Origin: Verrucomicrobiales bacterium
GTDB lineage: Bacteria; Verrucomicrobiota; Verrucomicrobiia; Verrucomicrobiales; DEV007
Length of the DNA: 64,000 nucleotides
Assembly (NCBI GenBank): GCA_029213025.1
Contig: JARGOZ010000018.1
Coordinates: 1-64,000, forward strand
Direction of reading: 5' to 3'
The notes beneath the pieces were generated by a model. That model had not been told where the DNA came from and did not search any database. It saw only the letters and a program-made list of their open reading frames with translations. Below are positions 27,212-35,887 of the stretch, piece after piece (position 1 is the first letter of the stretch; the number at the start of each line of letters is the position of its first letter). The translations under genes were made by a program, and so were the position numbers.

Positions 27212-28987
27212 TCAGGCACGGATTAAGATGATACAATCGTAACTGCCCAGGTTGACCGTAGCAGACTGAGGCAGCCCGTGAAAAGACTCAGGCTCGGTGA
27301 CAACCTCTATTGTGGCCGTATCACCAAAGTCGCCGCCATAGACTTTCGCATCGGCCTGAAAGATCACTTTCCATTTACCGCTTTGAGTGAAACCGATGCG
27401 GTACCCGTGCCGTTCGTCTTTACTGAAATTCATCGCTACGATGACCTGATTATCACCTTCTCCCCGCGCCAGGCAGATCACTTTGTTTTCGTCGTCACAT
27501 GCTATGAATTCCAGGCATCCGGATTGCAGGCCCTGAGTTTTGCCCTCCCGGTTTGTTCGCAGGCGAATCAAATCGCGGTAGATATTCCTCACCCCTTCTT
27601 CATGGGGTTCTGACGCCCAGTCCATCTCGTGACAGTCCTGAAAATGTCCGGTTTCGAGAAACTCCTGCCCCTGAAATATCATGGGTATTCCGGGAGAAGT
27701 CATGGTTAGACAGGCTCCAAGTATCGACCGCTTTCTCGCCCAGTAACCTTCCTGGTCATATTCATCCACTTCAGTAGGCACCCGGCTTTTGCCATTCGCC
27801 ACTTCATCATGGGATTCGGTATAGATAACCCGCTGGGCAGGGTCGCCGTTATAGGAGAAGCCGATTGCTCCGGCAACCACATCCATACTTCTGTTGCAGT
27901 CATCCTGCTCCGTCAACACAGATCGTATCGGGTGAACAAATTGCTCGTCCCATTGGCTGCCAAATCCGGCACCGCCTTCACCGGTTGTTTTTGTAATCCA
28001 TTCGTTCGAGCGCAGGTCCTCGGCAATGGTAATCGCCCCCGGATGGTGTTGAGAGATTTCGTCATTTATCCACTGCGCGAGCGACCAACCATCGGGGATA
28101 TCTGCACCATCGTCCACTGACCTCATATAAAAAGTCATATCCATCCGCAATCCGTCGACGTGATAGACATCCAGCCACATCAGGGCATTGTCCCGAATAT
28201 ATTGGCGAACCTCGTTTCTGCCATAGTCCGGCCGGGTATCACCCCACGGAGTACTGGCCCGCCAGTCATTGTAGAAGTAGATTCCGCCTTTTCCGTTTTC
28301 CTCCCAACCGTCAAACTGCCAAAGATCGAGATCACTGGGGCCAAAATGGTTGTAAACTACATCGATAAACACCGCAATCCCCCGTTCATGACAGGCTTTT
28401 ACGAACCCTTTTAAGCCGTTAACTCCGCCGTAGTCTGACTCGATGGCAAATGGAAAGGCCGGATTGTAACCCCATGATTGATCGCCGGCAAACTCCGCAA
28501 CCGGCATCAGCTCAATCACATTGACACCTAAATCAACGATATGGTCGAGCCGGGCAATCGCATCGTCGAATGATCCGACAGTTTGTTTGTCATCCCCGCG
28601 ATGGTAGGTGCCGAGATGCATTTCATATATCACCAGTTCATTCCAGCCGCGTAACTGGAAATTGTCATCATCCCCCCAATCAAAATCACTGTCATCGACA
28701 ATGATGCTGTTGCCTGCGGAATTTGTCATCGCCCTGGCGACCGGATCATTTCGCCAGAGAACCTGGTCGCCATTTTTAATCACATATTTGTACTCGGCAC
28801 CGGGAGCCGCTTTAGGCACCTGAACTTCCCAATAATCGTCGTCGCCCCGCTTAAGAGGATTGGCTTCCTCGTTCCAGCCATTGAAGTCACCCGCCACGAA
28901 GACTTTCTCTGCGTGGGGGGCCCAAACCTTAAACCTGGTTTCTTTCCCGTCAAAATTGGCACCTGTGCCGGTAAACGTGTTTTCCAT
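27212..28987 (-). CDS. GH13 alpha-glucan-active enzyme with CBM48 (branching-enzyme-like)
   Basis: A 591-residue glycoside hydrolase family 13 protein. Residues 5-95 are a CBM48-type domain (FKVWAPHAEKVFVAGDFNGW). The TIM barrel shows DVVYNHFG (region I), DGLRMDMT with the nucleophile Asp (region II), ITIAEDL with the acid/base Glu (region III) and YTESHDE (region IV). A C-terminal beta-domain ends near the stop. The pattern fits a glycogen branching enzyme-like or related glucan-modifying enzyme; exact specificity is open. The open frame extends 53 codons upstream through repeat locus C, but that stretch is repeat-derived, so the ATG at 28987 is chosen. The stop directly adjoins the SbnA-like start. 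Confidence 0.9.
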   Translation of the reverse strand: MENTFTGTGANFDGKETRFKVWAPHAEKVFVAGDFNGWNEEANPLKRGDDDYWEVQVPKAAPGAEYKYVIKNGDQVLWRNDPVARAMTNSAGNSIIVDDSDFDWGDDDNFQLRGWNELVIYEMHLGTYHRGDDKQTVGSFDDAIARLDHIVDLGVNVIELMPVAEFAGDQSWGYNPAFPFAIESDYGGVNGLKGFVKACHERGIAVFIDVVYNHFGPSDLDLWQFDGWEENGKGGIYFYNDWRASTPWGDTRPDYGRNEVRQYIRDNALMWLDVYHVDGLRMDMTFYMRSVDDGADIPDGWSLAQWINDEISQHHPGAITIAEDLRSNEWITKTTGEGGAGFGSQWDEQFVHPIRSVLTEQDDCNRSMDVVAGAIGFSYNGDPAQRVIYTESHDEVANGKSRVPTEVDEYDQEGYWARKRSILGACLTMTSPGIPMIFQGQEFLETGHFQDCHEMDWASEPHEEGVRNIYRDLIRLRTNREGKTQGLQSGCLEFIACDDENKVICLARGEGDNQVIVAMNFSKDERHGYRIGFTQSGKWKVIFQADAKVYGGDFGDTATIEVVTEPESFHGLPQSATVNLGSYDCIILIRA

Positions 28988-29046
28988 GAAGTCCCGTTTT
29001 GCACACACTGTGCCAGAGAAACGAAACACCGTTACCGGCGACCCCC

Positions 29047-29095
29047 AACAGGGTACATTCCCTGATTGTACCCTGTTACATGAGACAGGCAGGAG
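29047..29095. repeat. Repeat locus C: inverted pair of the AACAGGGTAC core plus a half ACAGGCAGGAG element
   Basis: One core (AACAGGGTAC, 29047-29056) faces an inverted core (GTACCCTGTT, 29068-29077) with 11 nt between them, giving a perfect 10-bp stem. The units are AACAGGGTACATT and, on the other strand, AACAGGGTACAAT. Eight bases further on, ACAGGCAGGAG (29085-29095) matches one arm and the loop of the palindromic units found at 41621. The locus lies between the divergent GH13 and DUF2945 genes. Confidence 0.8.
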
Positions 29096-29245
29096 ATACA
29101 TTCCCCTACTTCGATGACGGAAATTCCATTGCACCGGGTTGCACAATGCAATAAGCCGTTCCGCGATTTGCGCGATTCGCCTCTTCTTAACAATATCAGC
29201 CGTTCACGCTGCGCCAAAACCAAACGCCCGACGTAGTACTTCAGT

Positions 29246-29458
29246 ATGATCAGAAAAGGAACAAAAGTAGAATGGAGTTGGGGAAACGGAACGGCCGAAG
29301 GTACGATTACAGAGACCCACTCCGATCCGATCACAATAGAGATTGACGGAACGGAGGTGACAAGAAACGGATCTGACGAAGATCCCGCTTGTGTGATCGA
29401 GCAGGAAGACGGCACCCGGGTTCTAAAGCTTAAAAGTGAGCTTTCCCGGGCTGATTAA
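29246..29458 (+). CDS. DUF2945 (HVA1/Tudor-like) small protein
   Basis: This 70-residue protein matches the DUF2945 family, small basic-acidic beta-rich proteins with a Tudor-like fold. The opening KGTKVEWSWGNGTAEGTI, then ITIEIDGTEVTRNGSDEDPACVIEQ and the end VLKLKSELS are typical of the family and cover its full length. No biochemical role is established. It is followed by the convergent YetF-like gene. Confidence 0.85.
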   Translation: MIRKGTKVEWSWGNGTAEGTITETHSDPITIEIDGTEVTRNGSDEDPACVIEQEDGTRVLKLKSELSRAD

Positions 29459-29514
29459 CCCATTTACGAATCTCGTGCAATCGAGAATCGAAGGAAGCAA
29501 AGATCGGGCAAGGG

Positions 29515-30045
29515 CTATGAAACGGGCCGACGCACGCCGGTTAGTACCGCATCTTCCACCTTTTCATCTCCACTGGAGTGCAATACTGAAACGTCCCCGG
29601 TTGATTCGAGCACGACGCATTTCACCTCAGAGATTTGTAGAACGTTTGCCTCCCGCAGTTTTGCCATCAAGTCCCCTTCAGACATATTCACTTTACGCAG
29701 GACGTCGTGATGAATCCTTTCACCGGACATTAGCACAACCGGCTTATTAGTGAGCAGACGATTCATCAATTCGAAGCGGATAACCAGTCTCGAGAAAATC
29801 GTTTGGTAGAGTAAGATAAAGCCCACCGCCAATCCCCCGACGATCATAGACGGGCTTTTATTTAGCAAGGTTGATGCGAGTACCGAACCTATAGCAATCG
29901 TCGATGCAAAATCAATGATCGACATTTTTGCAAAGGATCGCAAACCCGAAATCCTCACAAAGAGAATCAGAAGAGTAAACACTCCCACCGTGGAAACGGC
30001 TACAAAAACTACCTGCTCAAAGTCTGATAAAATCCAATCTTTCAT
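29515..30045 (-). CDS. YetF/DUF421 membrane protein
   Basis: This 176-residue protein has three N-terminal membrane segments (residues 10-85) and a soluble C-terminal domain with the family motifs LFVRISGLRSFAKMSIIDF, IAIGSVLAS, KPVVLMSGERIHHDVLRKVNMSEGDLMAKLREANV and ISEVKCVVLESTGDVSVL (quoted here in pieces across residues 20-160). These define the DUF421/YetF family, whose function is not settled. The ATG at 30045 is chosen because it starts directly before the first helix; the open frame reaches back to 30117. The next minus-strand gene lies upstream. Confidence 0.88.
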   Translation of the reverse strand: MKDWILSDFEQVVFVAVSTVGVFTLLILFVRISGLRSFAKMSIIDFASTIAIGSVLASTLLNKSPSMIVGGLAVGFILLYQTIFSRLVIRFELMNRLLTNKPVVLMSGERIHHDVLRKVNMSEGDLMAKLREANVLQISEVKCVVLESTGDVSVLHSSGDEKVEDAVLTGVRRPVS

Positions 30046-30079
30046 AGTATTTTTACTGATCGGTACACCGGTAAAGATT

Positions 30080-30589
30080 TTACGAAACGGCAGCCCGTTC
30101 TGACACGATGGGCTCAACCGGTAGCCCCACCATAATCCGGTCCAGCCATGTGGCGAACCGGGCCGGTACGATTTGTCTACCTACCGGTTGAAAATCCGCC
30201 ATCCAGCAGGAGCCGTATTGGAAAACTCTCACCGGCGCGCCCCATTTCTCTGCCAGCGCAAGCGCAACGGCATTGGAGGTGGACAGATCGCACATGCCGG
30301 AATCGAATCGACGGAACATTTCGTCTATGTGATGACTTTCCACCGCGCAAGTTTCCCAGTCAAAGGGACTATTCTCAGTTTCTTTTTCAACAATTCTAAT
30401 TCCGATTCGGCTTGCTGTGTTTGCCCGATCTCTCCGGGGGGCGTTGGCATTGTGTGACGTGGAAACCGGGCTGATTGACATATCGTGAAGAAGTTTGTTT
30501 CTGAAGCTTCGGGATTGTTGCAGAATATGGACCACAGCGACCGGTGCCATGATACCAATGGGCATTCCATCCTTTGAATTTCTTCTCAC
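30080..30589 (-). CDS. Hypothetical protein
   Basis: A 169-residue frame with no recognised domain. The N-terminal 60 residues are basic and low in structure. The C-terminal part (WETCAVESHHIDEMF, LALAEKWGAPVRVFQYGSCW, RFATWLDRIMVGLPVEPI) looks like a folded protein. No signal peptide or membrane span is present. It ends 34 bp before the YetF-like ATG on the same strand. An internal start is possible. Support is limited to frame length and protein-like composition. Confidence 0.4.
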   Translation of the reverse strand: MRRNSKDGMPIGIMAPVAVVHILQQSRSFRNKLLHDMSISPVSTSHNANAPRRDRANTASRIGIRIVEKETENSPFDWETCAVESHHIDEMFRRFDSGMCDLSTSNAVALALAEKWGAPVRVFQYGSCWMADFQPVGRQIVPARFATWLDRIMVGLPVEPIVSERAAVS

Positions 30590-30822
30590 CCGCTCTCCAA
30601 CCCGTTATGCAGGAACAATGCAGTCCGTCCATCCCCTTTCATAACCTGACCGACATCTTTGTTCTGAGCCGTCCATCCATCCGGGGTGTGCCGGATAAAT
30701 ACCGTGCAAAATACAAACCGGGATAACAGGATTTGCACGATTGCCGGGCCGAAATCAGGGGCATTCCCTGTAACTTCGGTTGCCTGGCTGTGGCATCGAT
30801 ATTGCAGAATCCCGGAACCACT

Positions 30823-31299
30823 ATGGAAACTGTTGCGGCAAAGATGCTGTCTGAATTTATCGATTATGAGGCACTGTTAAAACTGGGGGGAGCCTTTTTG
30901 CTGGCTCTGCCAATCGCCTACAACAGGGAAAAAGCTCAACGCACAGCGGGCCTCCGTACATTTCCGATCGTCGCGATGACAGCCTGTGGATTCCTCATGA
31001 TCGGACTCCGGTTTCTCGGCGGGGATTCAGAAGCGAATGCAAGATTGATCCAGGGAATAATTGGCGGACTCGGCTTCCTCGGCGGCGGAGCTATACTAAA
31101 ATCCAACGGGTCGGTGAGCGGAATGGCTACAGCTTCTGCAATCTGGTGCGCCGGTGCATTGGGCGCCGCGTGTGCCTACAGCCAGTGGGAAGTCGCCGCC
31201 GCCCTCATGGTCGGCACACTTATCACGTTACAATTTGGACCGGAAATTAAAAAGGCGGTCAATGAAAACGATGACAAAGACCGACCGGCTACCGACTGA
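30823..31299 (+). CDS. MgtC/SapB family membrane protein
   Basis: This 158-residue protein has several membrane segments and the MgtC/SapB signature: IAYNREKAQRTAGLRTFPIV near residues 32-50 and GIIGGLGFLGGGAILK near 80-95. The family is linked to magnesium or acid stress and ATP synthase control in some pathogens, while many environmental members have no known role. The ATG at 30823 is chosen; the open frame extends 30 codons upstream without protein-like content. It is convergent with the receiver-kinase gene, with 1 bp between them. Confidence 0.87.
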   Translation: METVAAKMLSEFIDYEALLKLGGAFLLALPIAYNREKAQRTAGLRTFPIVAMTACGFLMIGLRFLGGDSEANARLIQGIIGGLGFLGGGAILKSNGSVSGMATASAIWCAGALGAACAYSQWEVAAALMVGTLITLQFGPEIKKAVNENDDKDRPATD

Positions 31300-31300
31300 A

Positions 31301-32392
31301 CTATGCGGGAAGAAAGAAAGAGAATTTACTACCTTCACCCAGACTGGATTCAACCTCGAGGTAACCGCCGTGTCTTTCGATAATCTGTTTCGAGAAACTC
31401 AGACCAATGCCTGTCCCGGGTATTTCAGAATGGCCGGAAACCCGGTAGAATAAATTCGACACCTTAGGCAGATCTGTTTCGGAAATCCCAACCCCGTTGT
31501 CTTCGATAGAAATCATCCAGCCGTTTTTCTGCAGTTTCGCCGAAACAGTCACTTTAAGAGGTCTTTCGTCCCGGTATTTAAACGCATTTGAAATCAGGTT
31601 TAATACGACCTGACGCAGCTGCAAAGCAGCCCCCATTACTACCGGCATTTCGCCTTCGACAATGACCTCGGCATCGTCCATCACATGGAATGCCCGCACC
31701 TCTCTGATTACATCCTCCACCAAAGCAGATAACTCGACAGGTTGTTTGGCAAAGTTCTCACCATCATATTTCGCGAAGGCAAGGAGTTCATTGACCAGAT
31801 TTGTTAAATGGGTTGTCGAATCGATACCCAAATCAACCAACCTGCCGAGGGTGTTTTTTTCATCTTTCGGCAAGGCACTTTCCCGTATCAAGTGAAGGGC
31901 GGTCACTACACTCTGCAGCGGGGATTTAACTTCATGAGCAACGGTATGGGAAAATGTTCGCAAGGCTTCGTTTTGTTTCCGGAGATGGTTCAATGACTCT
32001 TTCCGCTTAATCGCATAGCGGAGCGATCTCGCCATCAGTTCACTTGTCACAGTCGATTTATCGAGGAAATCCTGCGCCCCCCAACTGATCGCGTTCTCGA
32101 CCAGATCCTCATCCGCCAGAGATGTCAGAACCACAATGGGCAAAGCGGGAAATTCATCCGCAAACGCCCTCAAGGTATCTTCCGGCCGACTGTCAGGCAG
32201 ACTGAGATCCAGCAGTACGATATCGAATCTCCCGGATTTCAGGATTGATATACCCTCCGAGGCGAGGGATTCCCATTGAACCTTTACAGGAAACCAGGCA
32301 ACCTTCGAAATCTTCGAGAGGATTAAGTCGCGGTGATCCGGATCGTCTTCCACCAGCAAGACCCGACAGGTTTTTTTTCTTGTGACAGACAT
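31301..32392 (-). CDS. Receiver-histidine kinase without membrane domain
   Basis: This 363-residue cytosolic protein has an N-terminal receiver domain (CRVLLVEDDPDHRDLI, phosphoacceptor in VLLDLSLP, LTSL, conserved Lys in DKS). A histidine kinase part follows, with HisKA (FSHTVAHEVKSPLQS) near residue 160 and an HATPase domain with ISNAFKYRD, EDNGVGI and GTGIGLSFSKQIIE. A receiver-first kinase can be switched by another kinase's phosphate. It is the last gene of the phytochrome operon and its start directly follows the Rcp1-like gene's stop, so it probably takes phosphate or a signal from the photoreceptor system. No DNA-binding output is encoded nearby. Confidence 0.9.
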   Translation of the reverse strand: MSVTRKKTCRVLLVEDDPDHRDLILSKISKVAWFPVKVQWESLASEGISILKSGRFDIVLLDLSLPDSRPEDTLRAFADEFPALPIVVLTSLADEDLVENAISWGAQDFLDKSTVTSELMARSLRYAIKRKESLNHLRKQNEALRTFSHTVAHEVKSPLQSVVTALHLIRESALPKDEKNTLGRLVDLGIDSTTHLTNLVNELLAFAKYDGENFAKQPVELSALVEDVIREVRAFHVMDDAEVIVEGEMPVVMGAALQLRQVVLNLISNAFKYRDERPLKVTVSAKLQKNGWMISIEDNGVGISETDLPKVSNLFYRVSGHSEIPGTGIGLSFSKQIIERHGGYLEVESSLGEGSKFSFFLPA

Positions 32393-32836
32393 CTACTTTT
32401 CGTTGGTTGGAGGTTGATTCCATACTCCCCAATAGAGGCACAGATCGCTGACCATTTGGTGGAACTGTTCGAAATCCAGAGGCTTCTTCAGATAGGAATT
32501 CACGTTGTAGCCGTAGGCGGCGGCTATATCCCTATCGTCACCCGAAGTGGTTAATACAACTACCGGTAAGGCCCGCAGTCTTTCGTCGGCTCTGATCTCA
32601 CTCAGAACTTCCAGCCCGGATTTTTTCGGCAGATTCAAATCGAGCAGTACCACAGTGGGCAATTTCTTCCCCGAAAACTGACCTTCGCCGCGCAGGTATT
32701 CGATCGCCTCGACGCCATCTTTGACCCGGTCAATGGAATTTACGATACGGGCTTTTTTGATCGCCCGTTCTGCCAGGATCGCGTGGTCGTCGTCGTCTTC
32801 CACGAGTAAAAATGTAACTAATGCTTCCTTTCTCAT
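32393..32836 (-). CDS. Rcp1-like single-domain response regulator
   Basis: This 147-residue receiver protein has no output domain. TFLLVEDDDDHAILAERAI, VLLDLNLPKKSGLEVL (phosphoacceptor Asp in LLDLNLP), VVLTTSGDDRDIAAAYG and YLKKPLDFEQF give a complete receiver. The DDDDH opening and the long loop near EYLRGEGQF are typical of the phytochrome-linked Rcp1 type. It lies 3 bp after the phytochrome gene, its likely phosphodonor. Such regulators act as shuttles to other kinases. Confidence 0.93.
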   Translation of the reverse strand: MRKEALVTFLLVEDDDDHAILAERAIKKARIVNSIDRVKDGVEAIEYLRGEGQFSGKKLPTVVLLDLNLPKKSGLEVLSEIRADERLRALPVVVLTTSGDDRDIAAAYGYNVNSYLKKPLDFEQFHQMVSDLCLYWGVWNQPPTNEK

Positions 32837-32839
32837 AAC

Positions 32840-35071
32840 TTAGTTTTCCCCGAGTTCCCCGAACTCAATCCAAAATTCCGCCCCTTGCCCCGCAGCGGAT
32901 TCCACTCCGCATTTACCGCGATGGAATTGCGCCACCTTTGCGACCGATGCCAAACCAACGCCGGTTCCCGAATGCGACGTATCAAGCCGCTGAAACAATT
33001 CAAAAATACGCGACTGGTATTGGGTTTCAATCCCCTCACCGAAATCTTTCACCGAAAAGCGATAGCCATTATCCAGTTTTTTGCCACTGATACAGATACG
33101 AGGCTGCTCTTTGGTGCACCCATATTTGATGGCATTACTAATTAGATTCTCCAACGCCCGGCGCACTTCGATTTCATACCCGTGGAAAGCAGGCAGATCG
33201 TCATCTATCTCCAGTTCGATTCCTTTTTCCGCCAGCAGGATCTGCAACTCTTCCCGGATATCCTTACACAGTTCATCCATGTCGATCAATTCGATCTCCC
33301 CTTTCATCCGACCGATTTTCGAAAAGGCGAGAAGATCTTCGATCAGAAGCCCCATTCTGGTGGCTGCCCCCTTGATCCGTTCGAACGCCTCGCGCGCCTC
33401 CTCGTAGTTTCCGGCCTCAAGCTCTTCTTCGAGCGCAGCAATCCATCCGTTAATTGTCACCAGTGGTGATTTCAAATCGTGCGACACAGAGTAGGCAAAC
33501 TGCTGAATTTCGATGTTCTTTTCCCGCAATTGACCATACAGTTTCTGCAGCACAACGGCCTGATGCATTACGAATACCATAAAAACACTGCGCAGTTCCT
33601 CCGCGACAAGTAGATCGACCTCTGTCCAGGGATGGCAGCGACCCTGCACAGACTCGACCCATTCGGCGAACGAGTTTCGCGGCGTCAGCACTTTTTTTTC
33701 CGCCGACTTATCACCGGGATCACCGCCCCAGCGAATTTCATGGATGTATTCTTTCCGGAAAAACATCAATTGCCAGTCCTGGCTGCAGTGAATGACGAGA
33801 AATCCTGCCAGTGGCGAGGCTTCCATATCGACATCAGGGAAGGATTCGGCAATCGAATCGCAAGCGTGGATCTTTGCATCCGGTCCACCTGGACAGCGCT
33901 TCCACAATTCGACAATGGTTGTTTCAGAAGGGGTAATCCCTTCGGTAAAAATCGAATCGCCATCCAGAAACGCCATTCCGTCAGCATGGCACATCCCGAT
34001 TAACTGTAAGGCCCGCTGTTTGATTGTGGTGTGGAGATCGGCGCTTTTTGATAAGATCTTTACTTCCCCGGCAATCCCCTCCTTGCGGAGATTCAGTTCC
34101 CGTGAGAAGAAACTTCTCATCATAACCTGTAGTTGAGAAGCGATTACAATTCCATAGTGGACGCAGGATACTCTCGTCGAACAGGGAACCAACATAGGAC
34201 CCTGGTAGTGATGACACGCCAGCAACCCCCAAAGCCGGTCACCCTCAACAAGGGAAATCGACATTGAGGACGCCACTCCCATATTCTGTAGATATTTGAT
34301 ATGAAAAGGTGAGACCGCCCGCAACGAACTCAGTGACATATCCATATCACCCTCAGCCGGATACAGACCAACAGGATCCGCATTGACGTCCGCAATCAAC
34401 CGAATCAAATTCTTTATATACAGATCCCGCGCATTTTTCGGAATATCGCCAGCGGGAAAATGCAATCCGAGGAAGGGTTCCAACTCCGGTTGTTTCGCTT
34501 CCGCAATCACTTCCCCGTGATTGTCAGGGGCAAACAAATATAACATCACCCGGTCAAATCCGGTAAATCCCTTCAGCTCGCGACACACCGTAGCACCTGC
34601 CTCGGCTACATTCGGTAAATTTCGAATCAAATCGAGGGTTCGTGAAGTGAGACCAAAATGATGCTCGATACCGCGGGCGACAGCATTCGAACGGAAAGAA
34701 ACCGGTCTGCGATTTTCCAATTCCAGAATGATTTGCCCGTCGGCCCGGTGAGCAATACCGTCGTAATCGCAGGTTTCGTCACCCGAGACAACTGAAATAG
34801 TGAGGGGATTCGGATAGGTGACCACTTCGCCGGAAAGCAGATCCTCCAGAGAAGCCTGATTGGCGGACGATAAAAATTCCGTCACTTTTCGGCCGATTAA
34901 CTCCTCCGGTTCCAGACCGAAGTATTCTTTTGCGTTGAGCGAGATTCTTTCGATTAAAAACGTTTTCTCCTGGAGCGCCAGCAGCACTCCGTGAGGCTGG
35001 ATAAATTCCGGTCGCGAGATGACTTCCATCTCGCAACTCTCCAAATCGGTGGGCATGGAACGACCGCTCAT
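32840..35071 (-). CDS. bphP: Bacteriophytochrome histidine kinase
   Basis: This 743-residue red/far-red photoreceptor kinase has a PAS-GAF-PHY-HisKA-HATPase order. The biliverdin-binding cysteine expected in bacterial phytochromes is present near the N-terminus (Cys13 in DLESCEMEVI, followed by IQPHGVLL). The GAF domain has LHFPAGDIPKNARDLY, matching the PASDIP motif with Gly for Ser, and SPFHIKYLQNMGV with the conserved chromophore-contacting His. The kinase has FAYSVSHDLKSPLVTI with the phosphoacceptor His, and an HATPase domain ending with TGVGLASVAKV. The ATG overlaps the heme oxygenase stop (ATGA), so chromophore supply and apoprotein are coupled. An Rcp1-like regulator and a receiver-kinase follow. 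Confidence 0.96.
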   Translation of the reverse strand: MSGRSMPTDLESCEMEVISRPEFIQPHGVLLALQEKTFLIERISLNAKEYFGLEPEELIGRKVTEFLSSANQASLEDLLSGEVVTYPNPLTISVVSGDETCDYDGIAHRADGQIILELENRRPVSFRSNAVARGIEHHFGLTSRTLDLIRNLPNVAEAGATVCRELKGFTGFDRVMLYLFAPDNHGEVIAEAKQPELEPFLGLHFPAGDIPKNARDLYIKNLIRLIADVNADPVGLYPAEGDMDMSLSSLRAVSPFHIKYLQNMGVASSMSISLVEGDRLWGLLACHHYQGPMLVPCSTRVSCVHYGIVIASQLQVMMRSFFSRELNLRKEGIAGEVKILSKSADLHTTIKQRALQLIGMCHADGMAFLDGDSIFTEGITPSETTIVELWKRCPGGPDAKIHACDSIAESFPDVDMEASPLAGFLVIHCSQDWQLMFFRKEYIHEIRWGGDPGDKSAEKKVLTPRNSFAEWVESVQGRCHPWTEVDLLVAEELRSVFMVFVMHQAVVLQKLYGQLREKNIEIQQFAYSVSHDLKSPLVTINGWIAALEEELEAGNYEEAREAFERIKGAATRMGLLIEDLLAFSKIGRMKGEIELIDMDELCKDIREELQILLAEKGIELEIDDDLPAFHGYEIEVRRALENLISNAIKYGCTKEQPRICISGKKLDNGYRFSVKDFGEGIETQYQSRIFELFQRLDTSHSGTGVGLASVAKVAQFHRGKCGVESAAGQGAEFWIEFGELGEN

Positions 35072-35646
35072 GCTGGTGTTTTCTGAAATTGACCGAGAAA
35101 ATAGCTAAAACACCGATCTGCGCCCTCAGCCGCTGAATCGAGCCGGTCAACAGCGAGCACCGAATCGGCCCATTTTGTAAACTGCTTCCACATGGCCGCG
35201 GTCTCATTTCCATAGCCGGAGAAAAACTTCCCGCCCCATGCCGGGGTGATCCCCAAATGCCCGGCTTCACGCAAAATGACGCTGCCGCCAAACCGCGACC
35301 CTTCAAGCACATACAGCGCACCAATTGCTTCCTCCAGCGTCATTTCAGGAACCGGCACGTATTCACACACCCCGGTAGTCCGGTCTGCGAGGCTGGTCTT
35401 CACCGTATTCAAATCTCTGCGAAGATCATCACTCCTCATCCTGCGGTCGAGCTGAATCGTTTCGCAATTCCGAAGTTCGGAGGCTTTGATCGACGCCTCC
35501 ACAGGGATCCAGACACTGGCAAAACGGAGCAGCAAATCACGATATCCCGACAGGTCGGAAAGGTGTTTCTCCAGCGAAATCTCCCGTTCGACTTGCGAAT
35601 GGACTTCAGAGGTCCTGCTCCGCATAACTGTGAGGAAATCACTCAT
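35068..35646 (-). CDS. bphO: Heme oxygenase (biliverdin-producing)
   Basis: This 192-residue heme oxygenase opens heme to biliverdin, the chromophore of the bacteriophytochrome encoded next. The proximal histidine is in SRTSEVHSQVE (near residue 16). ALYVLEGSRFGGSVI matches the distal helix region of bacterial HemO/BphO proteins. Length is normal. The ATG at 35646 is preferred over an upstream TTG at 35658. The stop overlaps the phytochrome start by 4 bp. It is first gene of a four-gene light-sensing operon. Confidence 0.92.
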   Translation of the reverse strand: MSDFLTVMRSRTSEVHSQVEREISLEKHLSDLSGYRDLLLRFASVWIPVEASIKASELRNCETIQLDRRMRSDDLRRDLNTVKTSLADRTTGVCEYVPVPEMTLEEAIGALYVLEGSRFGGSVILREAGHLGITPAWGGKFFSGYGNETAAMWKQFTKWADSVLAVDRLDSAAEGADRCFSYFLGQFQKTPA

Positions 35647-35887
35647 AACGAAAAGCAATACGGTTGAATGGCACGATGTGGTTTGGGTGGAGGTGTACGC
35701 ATCTCTAACTTCAAAAAATCGACCAGGTATTGGCCGAAATCAGAACGACGTTGTTCTTTACGAGCAATTCCCAGGCGACGTTGGCTGAGTTAGCTTTGAA
35801 CCGGATTTTTCCACAATTGAGTTGGTTATGCAATACGAAAACGGCAACCCGACATTTGCATTCGTGGATCGAACTTACCATCTGGCG

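Noticed and set aside
28988-29146. N-terminal extension of the GH13 frame
   Set aside because: It passes through repeat locus C and shows no domain; CBM48 homology begins right after ATG 28987.
29467-29490. Terminator between the DUF2945 and YetF-like genes
   Set aside because: An imperfect hairpin exists, but no T-run follows on either strand.
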